From: Ascarosepion bandense
Lineage: Eukaryota; Mollusca; Cephalopoda; Sepiida; Sepiidae
DNA length: 64,000 bases
NCBI GenBank assembly: GCA_037127315.1
Contig: JBBBDQ010001186.1
Coordinates: 2,423,501-2,487,500 of the forward strand
Reading direction: 5' to 3'
Positions 1-11,940 of this stretch are shown here, piece by piece (within the stretch, counting starts at the first letter, position 1; every line of letters starts with the position of its first letter). The position numbers and the translations under genes were made by a program. Below the pieces are notes generated by a model. It did no database searches. It had not been told where the DNA came from and saw only the letters and a list, made by a program, of their open reading frames with translations.

Positions 1-90
1 TACCTTCCCCTATGTAGCCCCATGCGCAATAGTGGCAGTGGAATGCCTTGCTTGGGGTGAGATGATTAAAAAAAAAAAAAAAAAAAAAAA
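1..90 (+). repeat. LINE/SINE-F 3' tail with poly(A)
   Basis: The window opens inside a retroelement tail: 'gtagccccatgcgcaa' followed by 'tgccttgcttggggtga', 'gatgatt' and a run of 20 A. The same tail ends the LINE at 54.4 kb and SINE-F at 13.8 kb. The 5' part lies outside the window. Confidence 0.75.
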
Positions 91-870
91 TGCAATGAAG
101 AATTACTTCTATCCTGTTAAAGCCCCTCAAAAACAATCAAGATTTTGAATATTGACAGTGTTGACAGACAGAAGGGCTTCACAACATCATTTTAGCCTCT
201 TTGCTTTAGGCCTTCAAGATTTTAGTCGGAGAAAGTCTGAGCGGAGAGAAGATGAAACAAAAATAGGTACAAGGACTTCTTAAACAAACAAAACAAACAA
301 ACAAATAATAATACAAGAACTAAAATTCACCCAACAGGGATTAATCACCGGTAGGCAACGTGAAGAACTGAATGTGAAAACAGCAACGAAAAGAAAAGCA
401 GACAGCGTGGAAGGCGTAGTGTTGAGGGGGAAAAGAGATAAAAGTCGTAAAACTTTGCCTTAATGACTTTAGGTTGGCTGGTTGACGGATTTTACGGCAT
501 GTCAACCTTTGCTGAATTATTTAATGTCCAATTTTTTGCGGGATACAAAGTTAGGGTCGAATTCGCTACTCAGTAGCAATAGTCAACTACAAGACGATAT
601 TAATGTGTTTAGGAAAGACATAAAGGCAAGAACTGAATTAACTCTGCATTGTGTACCATCGCCGCTTATCGAGATAATAAATGTGACGATGGTTGACGGT
701 AGAGATTGAATGAATTGGCATAACACGCTCCTTATTAAGGTGCTGTTGCCCTCATTGTCAGACTTGACACGATTCAATTATTCAACATGTAAAACACACA
801 AAATCGTTAACGATTTTTAAAGTAATAACAGTTCTATTTGTTGGCCCACCCTATATAGATATATTTATAG
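91..870. other. No recognised feature
   Basis: AT-rich sequence without a supported gene. The short frames at 482-709 and 583-777 overlap each other on opposite strands and show no motif. Confidence 0.5.
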
Positions 871-874
871 GTAT

Positions 875-1265
875 CTCTCCTCATTTTTGATATCTAATTT
901 TAAAATTGAATGTTTAAAAATAAAAAAAATGTTTTCTTGAAACTTTTATTTTAGCTTTAATTGAAAGATAAATGATTAGATTTACTATTTCAAGTAAGCA
1001 AAACATGTATTTAAACAGAAATAATATTCATTAGAATCTAAAATTTTTCAGTTTTTTCAACTTCTTTCTATTTTTCGGCCATTTTTAAGCGATTGACACA
1101 TTTGTAAACAAAAGTTAATTCTCTGGTTTAAAAATCTTGCAAAAATAAAATATACACCTGTGACACGTTATTTATTGAAAATCAGCAAATTTAATGTTAA
1201 ATTAATCTGATTTAAACAAGTATTACTTATTCATAGCATGACATTTAGAATAAAAGTACTTCTTA
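875..1265 (+). repeat. AT-rich dispersed repeat type 1, copy 1
   Basis: About 390 bp that reappears inverted at 6,868-7,265. Shared blocks include 'gacacatttg', 'aacaaaagttaattctc' and 'tttagaataaaagta', in the same order. No coding, terminal repeat or tRNA-like head is visible, so the class is unknown. Confidence 0.65.
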
Positions 1266-1934
1266 AACAGTTCAATTTTCTGACTTTTCCACCGTTAATG
1301 TTGACAGATGTAAGATAAGTGGATGGCGATCACAAGAGACATAATTGTACATTTTTTCCCCGCAAAGAGAAGAAACCCTGAAAAACATGACCTTTTAATT
1401 TACACATAGAAATTCTCATACAAAAAAAAAAAAATAAAAAACACAAAAAAATAACTAAATTAATAAAAAGTTATTTTAAAAATAGAAAAGCACGACGATT
1501 TGTATTAAACTTTTTAATTTTCGATTGGTACATATAATCTTCACTTAATAAGATTTTTAAACTAACCCCAACAAATCTTTGAAGTATTTTAAAAATATTT
1601 TTTAAACTTTATAGATTATTATAATGAAAAAAAATGAAAACAATTCTTTTAAAATTTCAGTATTAATCGAAAAAATTTTTTTTCAGTCTATAATGCCCTT
1701 AATTTATACTATTTATTCATGCAATTAAAAGATTATCGAATTAAATAATGTCATAGTTATACTGCATTTTTTTATTTTATTATTGGAAACAGATTTTCGG
1801 AAACAGAGACAAAATGTTTAAAAAAATGATAGATGATATATTCCCCAATGAGTCTTGCGTTTAACTAATAAAACCTATTATCCCAACAAAATTTAATTTC
1901 TTAAAATTTCATGAATTTAAGTGGAGGCGCGGTG
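1266..1934. other. No recognised feature
   Basis: Very AT-rich sequence with short A and T runs. No open frame of note, no RNA gene and no clear repeat match in the window. Confidence 0.45.
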
Positions 1935-2395
1935 GGTAGATATAAAAATAAACATTTTCAAACAATACTTTTTAAAAATAATAATTTAAAAATGAATTTA
2001 ATTCATTTATGAATAAGTCCTGAAAGTTTCATTAAAATCCGACAATTATTTGGATTTTGCAAGAATTTTCAAATTAATGTTCGTCACCGGAAAAAAACTG
2101 AGTTATGTAATATTACATTTTCCCCTGTAACCTCTCGTAACGATTTGGTTACCCATTAAATAAAGACAAGATTATTTACCAAAATTCAGAACGTGTTAGA
2201 ATGGATTAAATTTTTTTGAAAAATGATTAAAATATATGTTGATCTTTCCTCTTAATAATAATATAAACATTTTGATAGGAAAAGTTCGTTTTTATTAAGT
2301 TTGGGGTCTTTTTTTTATTCATTCTAAGCTGTATTTTCAGCGATTTAGTGGAGGTACCTAAATTCATTTGAACATATATATATATCGTTCAACTT
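1935..2395 (+). repeat. AT-rich dispersed repeat type 2, copy 1
   Basis: Matches 12,640-13,102 in order: 'cctgaaagtttcattaaaat' against 'cttgaaagtttaattaaaat', then 'aattatttg', then 'gtattttcag' shortly before a (TA)n run. It is unrelated to the SINEs and its class is unknown. Confidence 0.6.
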
Positions 2396-2441
2396 GAACA
2401 CACACACACACACACATTACTATATATATATATATATATAT
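2373..2441. repeat. Compound (TA)n-(CA)n-(TA)n microsatellite
   Basis: A short (TA)n, a (CA)n of about 9 units at 2398-2415 and an (AT)n at 2420-2441. It lies between AT-rich repeat type 2 and a SINE-C copy. Confidence 0.9.
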
Positions 2442-2454
2442 ACTTTTGGTACTT

Positions 2455-2640
2455 TTAGCGCCTAGGTCTAGTGTAATGGTTAACGAGCCTAGTTTTAGTA
2501 GTGATTTCGATCTTTACTAGGCATCTCATACTCACAACCCTGGACCAAAATAAATTAAGCTTAGTAAATGGCAGTTACGCCACGTCGACATAGCTCAGGT
2601 ATAGCTAGATTCGTACCTTCCCCAAAAGTCTAAAAATTAA
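2455..2640 (+). repeat. SINE-C copy
   Basis: The head 'tctagtgtaatggttaacga' fits a tRNA-type A box and 'gatttcgatctttac' a decayed B box about 45 bp later. The downstream body diverges from other copies (9.7, 20.2 and 43.1 kb). Confidence 0.6.
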
Positions 2641-3600
2641 CACAAACAGCTTTCGCTACGATTCTTAATTTGATTTAGTAGTTCACAAAATGCAAAATCA
2701 GGGTTCGAAACCCAGCGCCTGATAATGTTCACCTACTGCGTAAAGGCATGAACCTATTATGCCCTTTCTTCTGTTAAGTTGTTAGTTTAAGACGAAATTC
2801 ATAACCAGAATTTTAACTCTACCAGTAATCATTAAGCCACTATCATCAGGACATAATCACGTGTAGCAGAAAATCCCAAATGTTGAAGTTGAAAACAAAT
2901 CAAAAGCTCATTAGACTCACTGTCAAACAGACAGAGAAAACGATTTCAGATTATAAAGCGAGAAATCAAAAGACTCGCTGAGATGAAGTATGCAGCAAGC
3001 CCTACAAATAAGAACGCAATTATATTCTCCTAATGACGCCCCTTTCTTTAGCCGGATAGACTATCGTCCAGTAAGGAATCAAGCAGCAGTGGACGAATCT
3101 GATTAAAATACTGATCCTTTTTCCATCAGAGCCGAGCTGAGTCAAGTCTGGACATCATGTGTCATTGTCGCCCGCGAGAATGTAAAGAGGGTTTAATCTT
3201 ATCCAAGCGAACGAGCTAGCGGATAATGGCGAAGAGCTGATGAATGTAAAGCTGAAAACAAAATGGAACCGCAAGAGGATTTTTATGCAAACATAAAAGC
3301 TTGGAAGAAGTGAATAAAAAGATCTGTTTTGTGCACGTTTATTTGATATTTTTTTTGTTTTTGTTTTTGGTTTGAACTGAGTAAGATCAAAAGTAGCGCG
3401 TCTCTAATCTTTTTTGTTCACAGATGCAGACGACACTGGCGGCCATTATTAGCGATGACGTCTAATCGCCTAATCAGCAAAAGTGAATTGGCTTCTATAT
3501 TTCCCGCGATTTTCTTTTCTTTTCTCGATAATATTTTTCTAAACATATAAATTAGATACTCTTCCACTCAATAGTTAAGTAGTTTCCACATATTTTCGTG
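2641..3600. other. No recognised feature
   Basis: Mostly unique-looking sequence, less AT-rich around 3,000-3,260 and 3,420-3,520. No open frame, splice-flanked exon or repeat could be supported. Confidence 0.45.
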
Positions 3601-3612
3601 ACGCGAAAGCCA

Positions 3613-3614
3613 TG

Positions 3615-3673
<59 letters not shown>

Positions 3674-3717
3674 TTGGTTCTGATTTTATCTATCTCTCTA
3701 TCTATTTGGTTCTGATT

Positions 3718-3787
<70 letters not shown>

Positions 3788-3797
3788 GGTTCTGATT

Positions 3798-3852
<55 letters not shown>
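3613..3852 (+). repeat. (TATC)n microsatellite with a recurring spacer
   Basis: Three long (TATC)n runs separated by the spacer 'ggttctgattttatc', which occurs three times (about 3,676, 3,708 and 3,788). The array grew by copying a block of tetramers plus spacer. It yields a meaningless YLSI repeat frame. Confidence 0.95.
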
Positions 3853-4679
3853 AAATTATTTGACTTCAGTTAGTCCGAAATAAGTCTCTAAAATAGCCGT
3901 ATATTGACCAATCGAAACCAATTTTGGGAGAAACAGTTAAGTGGGTGCAAACTACACTTGGTCTTACCATGTTGCGCTGCTTAGTACAATAAATTTTCAT
4001 TAACTATTTAGGAAAGTTTTAAAGTTTTATTATTTAACATGCAAAAATGCTCTCTCCATTTTAAAAACAATTTGATGTTTAGAATAGCAAATACTTATTT
4101 AATAACAGTACTGTTGTGGATTCTGGTTGAGAAACCACGCAAAATAATAAATAATAAAAGCATATATGGAGATAGAAAATGTAAGTTATATTGAACAAAA
4201 ATATACAAACTGGAACACGGGTTAGTCAGCTCAGCAATACTAGGAATACTGTTAGTAAGAATCAATATATACAATCTTGTAGTGAAGAAGTGTGTCCGGG
4301 TAATGAGTCTATATCCCAAACAACTCTAACTTAATATGCATCAACTTACTGACCAAGTAAGCGACCGTACAACTCTTCTTTACAACTACTCCTACTACTG
4401 TCGTTCTCTGTATAGGCAGGATTATATGTACACATCAGGCGAGTCCATTCTTATGTGCAAAAAGGCGTGATCCCCAACAAGTACAATATTTTTTTTTGCT
4501 TATAATTTTTTATATATATTTCATTTTGGTAAAATATAATGCAGAGTAGTAGCACCGTAAATATGAACACAATAGAATGAGGTCTTCAACATGTGGCCAA
4601 AAAATTCTCGTTCTATAAAAAAACAAACGCGATTTCTTGTCTGAATATATGGATAAGGGTTTATCAACTTATTTGAACT
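3853..4679. other. No recognised feature
   Basis: AT-rich. The minus-strand frame at 4,095-4,319 has no motif or homology I recognise. Nothing else is supported. Confidence 0.45.
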
Positions 4680-4775
4680 ATTGTCTACATCTTTGTTGTC
4701 ATTATCAAAACGTTTCAGTCATTGTGCTTTTCGGCGTTCTTCAGGTGTCTGTCATCCAGGTAACCTTCAGAGCAG
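4680..4775 (-). repeat. SINE-E 3' domain fragment
   Basis: Read on the minus strand it gives 'cacctgaagaacgcc', then 'gactgaaacgtttt', then 'gacaacaaagatg', the SINE-E 3' signature. With the next SINE-E fragment it accounts for most of a 155-codon frame on the plus strand. Confidence 0.65.
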
Positions 4776-4984
4776 GAAGATGTTATTTAATCTACATTAT
4801 TTAAATTTTGTTGGTTCGGGATGGCATAATCAGTGTGAGTTCGATTTCTGGTCCGGAAGATTCATTGGAAACAGGGAGAATATTAACTGGGTTCTACTAA
4901 ATAAGAACAAGACTAGATTTCTTCATATATGGACGCAGAACAATCTAATCTGTAAATTACATAAGTGGTTCAGTTCAAATCAAT

Positions 4985-5075
4985 TCAAGGTTACCCGGAT
5001 CGACAAACACCTGAATAAGGCCAAGAAGCACAATGACCGAAACTTCATGATAATAGCAACAAGAACGAGAGGGCA
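4985..5075 (+). repeat. SINE-E 3' domain fragment
   Basis: 'ggttacccggatcgacaaac', 'acctgaataaggcc' and 'gaccgaaact' follow the SINE-E order. It is inverted with respect to the fragment 210 bp upstream, so the two could pair. Confidence 0.65.
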
Positions 5076-5324
5076 TTTCTGGTCCCTCGTGGCACGCAAA
5101 ACCTCTTTACGAGTCTTCTGTAATCAAATTATAGGGTGCAGTACTTGACTCAACTTCTGTACCTGTACTTGTGCTTTCCTTTAGACAACCAAGAGTTCCC
5201 ACGCTATCGAGTTCCATTTATCCAGGTTTAGGGATTCCGAATTTTCCGTTTTCTTAAACTAGTTTCCAACCAAGCCTGGAGTGAGCGATTCATACCTCAA
5301 AGGTGTTTTGCTTGAAAGTGAATG

Positions 5325-5425
5325 TCATAAATTCGACTGGATTTCGAACTCGGCTCGCTTTCGGCTCGGTTTCGAATCGATTTCTAGCTCCAGCTTGCTA
5401 ACCATTACACCACCCTCACATCCTT
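5325..5425 (-). repeat. Decayed tRNA-headed SINE
   Basis: On the minus strand, 'ggtgtaatggttagcaagct' is an A-box-like head, followed by 'gccgagttcgaaatcc', a B-box-like element. The body is lost; it mixes SINE-C and SINE-A features. Confidence 0.45.
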
Positions 5426-6154
5426 AGCCTGAATGGTAATAATGTGAATTAGAAATACTTCTGAAAAATTCACAGCTTTTCAATTTGGATTTTCTATTTA
5501 ATTTTACTTTTTATGTCAATGATTGTAAGTTCTAGGACAGTAAAATACCTGTGGAAATTCCCCTATAGCATTGTTAAATATTTGAGCTTAACAACTTCAA
5601 TAAAATATATTCAATATAAATCATATGCATAAATGCAGGTCAATATTCAAAGAAGTTAAAGGGTACAAATAAAAAGATGAAAAATTCACAAGGTTTTCCA
5701 TTTCATTGACGCAGAGTTTAAACGCATGAGAGCGTTTTCTTCCCCCTTCCTTCTTTCTTACACACACTAAGCGGTTTCTCTGATATAAGTATTCAGAACC
5801 GGATCAGCTGTGCTCCAGAATTATGGGATGTGAATTCAAGTCATGTCGGACCTACTTCTTAAGTCATAAACAACTGACTGAAACGGTTGCAAAGTGTTTG
5901 ATCTGAAGTGTTGTTGCAGAAAGGCAATGCAAAAGGCGGCGGTAAAGAATCGAAGCTTCACATCAAGATTGCAACAGTAGCTGAGGAATCAAGAACATTA
6001 GATTTAGCTCCAAGTCCTAGCTTCAGGATTTTCTAATGGAACTATGGCCTAGAAGATTAACGCGAATGGGCCAGGTAGTAGAGATATACGCAGACAATTA
6101 ACTTATATATGCCTAGAGATTCGCGCAATGCGACCAATAAAACCCATAGGATTG

Positions 6155-6275
6155 TTCAAAATTCCCTGAAGGTCACTTGAAGTGGCAGGCATCTGATGAA
6201 GGTTAGAGAGCAAAAACTTCACAACAGTCCAAACGTTATCAAAACAAAGAATATTGGTCTGACTGTAAATAAAGT
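6155..6275 (+). repeat. SINE-E fragment
   Basis: 'catctgatgaaggttagaga' followed by 'ccaaacgttatcaaaacaaa' matches the SINE-E 3' domain with changes in the GAAAC block. Confidence 0.5.
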
Positions 6276-6459
6276 AAATACAACAACAATAAGATGAAGA
6301 AAAGCTAATCACAATTAAAAATAATTATTCTCAAAATTCAAATGACTTAAAAATTATTATTTTTTGAGTTTTTTTTAATAAATTCTCTTAAAATAAGGCT
6401 CTTAAAATAACACTAAGACGCAATGGGCTATCGAGAGTGAAAGATAATTAAAAGACTTT

Positions 6460-6575
6460 AGAATGAACCGGAAATCTAATACTAAACAGGAAACAATGAA
6501 TAGACTTCTACTACTATTTAAAAGAAGGGGAGGCGTGTGAACCGGGCGATAGGCAAACGTATCTATTCGTAAAAG
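6460..6575 (-). repeat. SINE-F internal fragment
   Basis: 'gaaccggaaatctaatacta', 'aacaggaaacaatgaataga' and 'gtgtgaaccgggcgatag' match the interior of SINE-F in minus orientation. The LINE-like tail is absent. Confidence 0.6.
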
Positions 6576-6804
6576 AACTAAAAAAAAAATTAAAAAAATG
6601 GTGGCTTGGACGTTAATCTAATCCGTATGACAAATAAAACGGATTAAAAACATTAGTTACATTTTAATCATGTATTTGATAACTGTCGCTTTTTGTTTCT
6701 CACTTTTAAGTTGTAGGAATTTTCATGCATTTTATATCAACGTATGACTTCTCTCCATTCACCTCAACCTGAGTTCATACACAGTACTCTTGAGGAAAGG
6801 ATGT

Positions 6805-6865
6805 GTGTTGTGGTACAATGGATATCGACTCAGAATGAGAAATCAGAGAGGCGTGATTTGTGATT
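6805..6865 (+). repeat. SINE-A head fragment
   Basis: 'tgtggtacaatggatatcga' followed by 'gagaaatcagagag' is the 5' end of SINE-A. The copy stops before the B box. Confidence 0.55.
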
Positions 6866-6867
6866 AA

Positions 6868-7262
6868 GTAATACTTTTATTCTAAATTTCATGACACAGG
6901 CAAGTAATATTTCTTTCAAAGCAAATTAATTTAACTTTAAGTTTGATGCAAATGAATTTAACTTTAAGTTTGATAATTTTCCAAAAAATAAAGAGTGAGA
7001 GAGATATATTTTATTTATGCAAGATTTTTAAAACCGAGAATTAACTTTTGTTCCCAAATGTGTCGATCGCCCCAAAAAATTGCCGAAAAATTGAAAATTT
7101 TAGGTTCCAATGAATATATTTTCTGTTTGAAATAAACCCGAGTATTTCGCTTATCGGAAATGGTAAATTTCATCATTTATCTTTCTGTTCCGTTAAAATT
7201 AAAGTCTCAAGAAAAAATTTTTATTTTTTAAAATTCAATTTAAAAGTTAGACATCGAAATTG

Positions 7263-7265
<3 letters not shown>
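6868..7265 (-). repeat. AT-rich dispersed repeat type 1, copy 2
   Basis: Inverted copy of 875-1265. A 24-bp block around 'aatttaactttaagtttgat' is duplicated internally near 6,930-6,975. The copy ends exactly at a (TA)n run. Confidence 0.65.

Positions 7266-7301
<36 letters not shown>
7264..7301. repeat. (TA)n microsatellite
   Basis: About 19 TA units between AT-rich repeat type 1 and the tail of a minus-strand SINE-F. Confidence 0.9.
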
Positions 7302-7304
<3 letters not shown>

Positions 7305-7495
7305 CACATCACCCCAAGCAAGGCGGTAAGGCCACTGGTGTGCAGGGGGCTACTTAAGAGTGAATAGATTGGAAAAGAGAAAACAGGAAACCACGTCCTA
7401 AGCAGGGAACAAGGGATGAGTCTCTACACCTGTTCAATAGACGTGGGTGGAGTGTGAACCGGGTGATAGTTCAGTCTATCTATATTCAGGTGCTT
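7302..7495 (-). repeat. SINE-F copy, near full length
   Basis: Reads 'atcaccccaagcaaggcgg', 'gtgcagggggctac', 'cacctgttcaatagacgtgg' and 'gtgaaccgggtgatag'. Read from the minus strand the tail (plus-strand left end) is the LINE-shared segment and the head carries 'ccggttcacactcc', a B-box-like motif. Confidence 0.8.
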
Positions 7496-7497
7496 AA

Positions 7498-7800
7498 AAA
7501 CACATGGCCCAGTGGATATAGTTCCTGTGAGTTGACCCAAAGAGTTGTGAGTTCTATACCAGGCAACAGCAGTGGTGAACAAGTAAGTTGCAGGGTTAGG
7601 GAGATAACTCGTGACTTCTAATCGAGGCTTTACGCAAGAAATGAGGATGATATACCCCAGTGATTGTAATAAAGGGTTCGGTTCGAAATTCCTAGCACTT
7701 GAAGAAGGCTAGAGCGTACAACAGCCGAAATGTCGTACAAATGGCAAGAAGGATGAGGACAATAGTCCGAATAATGTAAATACTGTAAATACTATCTCAT
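7498..7800 (+). repeat. SINE-D copy, full length
   Basis: A-box-like 'tggcccagtgg' (7505-7515) and B-box-like 'gagttctatacc' (7549-7560) give a tRNA-type head. The 3' domain reads 'gaagaaggct', 'acagccgaaatgtcgtac', 'gaggacaatagtccgaa' and ends 'atgtaaatactgtaaatact'. Confidence 0.8.
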
Positions 7801-8219
7801 CTCAGAAATATAGACAATTCTCTTCTAAGTAAATTTAAACAGTCTCATGTTTTACTTAAAATTGTCTAAGTTGTATTGAGGTAAATTGAATGTATTTTCA
7901 TTTATTTCCTTAATTTTTAAAAAAATTGTTCATCTATATTGCACATGATCCATTATTGTACATTTTTAGATTACCAAAACCTTTCTATTTTATATGAATA
8001 CTACTTTATGAAAATTGAGATATAACTGAGTTGGGGATGTTGTATCAAATATTCAGGGTGGTTAGCGCGAGACAGTTGCACCGGCCTTGGTAATATATAA
8101 GTATATTATTTCTTTTAGGATTGCATATTTGAAGAAATCTGTAAAACGAGACGGTCAAAGAGTTTTCTGACAAAGTAAAAGAAAAAAAAATTTATAAAGT
8201 GAGATATTCCATAAAAGTT

Positions 8220-8545
8220 GTTTCCAGGGCTAAACAGACATTTTTCAGGCCGTCAGAGCTTCAGCTAGGATTCACCATGCTCCCTCCCCAGTCCAGGGCG
8301 ACAATTCTTCGTCGTTCCCTCTAAACCCTTTTGGTAAAAAGAAAGTGCCACTCAGATAGCTTCTTCATGTTCTTCATGCCTCTCACTTTGTGGAACAAAC
8401 TCCCGTTAGGTTGCTTCCTTGTTTCACGACAATCATAACCTCTTTTAACTCTAGGTTCAATCGTTATCTATTCTCTAACGCCTCATAATATGTATTTCTT
8501 AACTCCCTCCCTTTACGCCCTTGACACAAGCTCATTCATATATCG
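8220..8545 (+). pseudogene. LINE C-terminal fragment
   Basis: Translation around 8,350-8,490 gives 'PLTLWNKLPLGCF' and, one frame away, 'NSRFNRYLFSNAS' then stop. This matches the 'RLWNSLP..CFP..YNL..FK.RVNRHLL' end of the Jockey/CR1-like LINE elsewhere in the window, but is clearly diverged and frameshifted. Confidence 0.5.
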
Positions 8546-8571
8546 TGAATGGATCTTGGGACTTGTTGGAT

Positions 8572-8852
8572 AAACAGTTAGTCATTTAAGTGCAATATGT
8601 GATACATGATTAGGCGATCATGTCTCAAACGAAACCCGCAGTAGGTTGCCATTGCTTTCTGCGGTAGACTGGTTGCAAACCAAGGCTATTTATGCCGTCC
8701 TATTTAACCCATAGTGGCGGGACAAGAAACGAATTATTACCTTTCCCCAAATTTTTTGTGCGTAAGTGAAACCAAATAGAATTCGAGCTTGGCTTTCCGA
8801 TATCTCACTCAGAACCGAGCCACACCATCCACTGCACCACAACGCACATCCT
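8572..8852 (-). repeat. SINE-A copy
   Basis: Minus-strand order: 'gatgtgcgttgtggtgcagt', 'gagaaatc..', a decayed B-box region, 'aacccata', 'tctaccgcagaaagcaatgg', 'aacctactgcggg' and 'catgatcgcctaatcatg'. About 280 bp, moderately diverged. Confidence 0.75.
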
Positions 8853-8867
8853 CGTTGGTAAGCAATA

Positions 8868-8905
<38 letters not shown>

Positions 8906-9103
8906 ATTGCTGTATCACAGTTCATCAGTATGGCTAGACATCGGATTGCTTCCAGCCAGGATTGAAATTCGAGATTTCACTCCTAAGATATCGGGGCACG
9001 GAAGAGAAGGGCAGACTTTAGCATCTTATATACGCATTGTAAACACACGCCAGCAGCCAAGAGTGTTCAATTCATTGCTGAAGAGCAATATGTATATATA
9101 CTG

Positions 9104-9153
<50 letters not shown>
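8868..9153 (-). repeat. SINE-B copy between two (TA)n runs
   Basis: The SINE (8,905-9,105) reads 'gtatcacagttcatcagtat', 'agccaggattgaaattcgag' and 'gaagggcagactttagc', a minus-strand SINE-B. (TA)n runs flank it at 8,868-8,902 and 9,109-9,153. Confidence 0.7.
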
Positions 9154-9155
<2 letters not shown>

Positions 9156-9714
9156 TGTTGGATAAACAAAAGCATATAAAAAAGTAATTTAATTTAGTCT
9201 GCACTTAGATTCGACCCCGATTGCCATCATCAAAACCAACACGTTATGAGACGATATATTTCTATGAAAATATATGAAATGAAGATTTTTTGCCTTGGAC
9301 CTTATTTCATTGAACCTTTTCTGAGGGATTGGAATACCATATTGCTGTGAGCGCCTGTTGAAATGAGGTCAGGTTTGGAAACTAGAGAAGCTCAAATGTG
9401 GTACATACTTTAAACTATATTCACTTAGCGTTTTTCTCCCCCACATCGACAGTTTCTTTCGCCGCTTCTCTAAAACAAATCTGGGAATGAAAAATAAAAA
9501 AATATAAAAAACAGAATTAAAACACTCCCTATTTTTGCTTTTCTTTTTCAACTTTTGTACTGTCCCAGTGACCCCCAGAATCAAATGTGGTCACCGTGTT
9601 TTGCGGGGTGGGAGGCAAAGAGGTGCGTGGCGCACGCACTCTGGAATTTCTCAAACGTCTATGAAATTTTAATTACACCGCTGACTTGAGAAATATAATC
9701 ATTTCACCAGGGGA
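9154..9714. other. No recognised feature
   Basis: No supported gene or repeat. The minus-strand frame at 9,369-9,584 is lysine/phenylalanine-rich and lacks motifs. Confidence 0.45.
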
Positions 9715-9850
9715 ATCTACCGTAACGTGATGGTTAACAAGCATGTCCCAAGTGTAGCGATTTTGATCCACTGTGGGTACCCCACAATCAGATTGAGACT
9801 CATATGAATGCCATGCATGTCACCAAATTCATCTAAAAATATCTAAACTG
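9715..9850 (+). repeat. SINE-C copy
   Basis: 'taccgtaacgtgatggttaa' is an A-box-like head and 'gcgattttgatccactgtg' a decayed B box. Confidence 0.55.
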
Positions 9851-10692
9851 TCAGTTGTGTATAACTGCTTTTCTAGTTCAATGATTAACATGGTTTCAAG
9901 CGAATGAAATATGGATCATACTTCTTCAAATCTAGAATAGTGGCCCTACATCATCACGCACAAAGAATTTGAGTTTGGGTTTTGTTTAACGGCACATTAA
10001 CCAAAGAGGTGGGGTTTTAAGGTATTTTTTTAATGTTTGGTTATAATGAGAAGGTTGATTTAGTCAGATTTAAACGAAATTCTTTTTATTCATTTTTATT
10101 TTAGAAAACTGAAAATGTTTTCTTGTTTTGTATTCAAAAATATTTTGCTGAGAATATTTTATTTTTCTTCAAAAATGTGTTATGGTAATTTATTCTTCCA
10201 AAATGTATTGTTAGTAATATTTTTCCTTCAAAAGTGTATATTTTTCCATAAAAGTTTATTTTTATGTATACATTTCGATAAAAGTGTGTGTTTATACTTT
10301 CATAGTATTTTGACCCCAGTTTGGAAGGTTAAATATTTGCCCATAGCTGAGACCCCTAACAGGTGCTACCACTCCGGGTCAGCGTGGACCTGAGAACAAC
10401 AGCAATTAAGAGGTGGTTCCATGCTCCTCACAACCTCACAATCAGAGGCCTTGCTACGGGATGTAATTTACCGTCATGCCCAGGACCCCACGCACAAATC
10501 ACTGTATCAAGTAACAGAAATCATACCAACTGAGAATTTTCAACAACAACAGCTAAAATGGTTAAGTTGAAAACGAAATAATGAAGATGTTGACGTTCAA
10601 CACCATTCCGAGCAAAAGGTTAGGAAGGAAACTCCCGTCTGTATTAGAATGAGCGATAACAGTAACTGAACTTGAGAGACATATTTACATTA
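9851..10692. other. No recognised feature
   Basis: AT-rich up to about 10,310, then a more balanced block (10,318-10,560) containing 'gacccctaacaggtgctacc'. The 92-codon plus frame is phenylalanine-rich and unlikely to be real. Confidence 0.4.
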
Positions 10693-10850
10693 TTACAGTT
10701 TGAAAGTCCCTGAAGCTTACTCGGATCGACAAATATCTGATAATAACAACAAAGATAATAACAACAAAGATTAGAACAGGTATGAATGTACATAAGTCCT
10801 CACCGAGAATTAAAGAGGATTTCAAGGGATTTATCGCAGTCTCTGTACTG
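10693..10850 (+). repeat. SINE-E copy
   Basis: 'attattacagtttgaaagtc', 'cggatcgacaaatatctga', 'aacaacaaagatta' and then 'cctcaccgagaattaaagag'. The downstream block is shared with the copy at 11,772, 1.08 kb away, so the unit is longer than the SINE 3' domain or the region was duplicated. Confidence 0.65.
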
Positions 10851-11239
10851 ACTTGGATAAATTCAGGGATTGGGAAAATCACAATTATGCCTCTTTCTCC
10901 AATGTTCATCTCTTTCGTTCCTTTATTTTTTGTGTATCTATCTACTCTACTTCTATCTGGGTATATTTATCTCTATTTATCTGTTTCTCTACCCCACCCA
11001 CGATTGCTGTCAGTTTTTTGTATGTTTTGTTTTTTCCCCACGTATTATCGCAGATTATCTTTTGCTATCAATCACTTCTAAGAAAAAACTGAAACCGTAT
11101 ACTTTTTTAAGTCCACTTAATAATAAATATTTTGGTCTCTTGTTGCACGTTGTAAATACGTTTTTTAAAATTTTAAAATGAATTATACTGAATAATTTTT
11201 TTAAAATTTACACCATTTTCTTCTGTTCTCATTTATTTA

Positions 11240-11420
11240 TTGCCAGATTACATGGTAAAATTCTAATATGTAGATTCTGATGAGTGGAATATACGTTACT
11301 GGCGTAAATAGGTCATTACTATGAGCCTTTAGTGAGCGACCACCTGCCGTATGCGACCAGTTTTGATGGTAGTGGTGGTGGTGGTAGTAGTAGTGGTCAT
11401 CGTATACGACAAGTTCCATT
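11240..11420. repeat. (GGT/AGT)n trinucleotide run and short (TA)n
   Basis: 'ggtagtggtggtggtggtag' near 11,367-11,395 and a short (TA)n at 11,423. No other feature between the two SINE-E copies is supported. Confidence 0.7.
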
Positions 11421-11771
11421 GTATATATATATTTCTTGAACTAGTAAAAGTCAATTTGTAAGCAAAAACCAGCAGAAAGTAATTATTTCTGTACATTTTC
11501 TCAGGTTTTTAAAACTAAATGCTCAAAAATTGGTAAAAGTTATGAATCACATTTTTTATGTCAGTACTAATCACATCAGACCCCAACTTTTATATCAAGT
11601 GCAATAATATTTTCTGAAGAAAGTGAAAAATCAACCTGACATGATATTCTAACCATTGAACTATCCTCACAATTAATTGCAATATTGACAAATAGAATTT
11701 ATCAAATTAAAATAAATTCTCATTTCTTATATAGAAAGGAAGAGCCTACAAGATTAAACAGTCCTCTTCTG

Positions 11772-11940
11772 TTTACATTATTACAGTCTGAAAGTCCCTG
11801 AATGTTACTCAGATCGACAAACATCTGAAGAAGGCCTGATGATACAATGATCGAAACGTTGTGATAATAAAAACAAAGATGAAAACAACAGAAACGAATG
11901 TACATTAGTCCTCACCGAGAATTAAAGAGGATTTCTAAGG
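11772..11940 (+). repeat. SINE-E copy
   Basis: 'cagatcgacaaacatctgaa', 'gaaggcctgatgatacaatg', 'gatcgaaacgttgtgataa', then the same 'cctcaccgagaattaaagag' block as at 10.8 kb. It carries a clean CTGAAGA...CGAAAC pair. Confidence 0.7.

Noticed and set aside
3598..3795. YLSI-repeat open frame
   Set aside because: Translation of (TATC)n microsatellite.
4681..5148. 155-codon plus frame
   Set aside because: Runs through two inverted SINE-E fragments; no protein motif.
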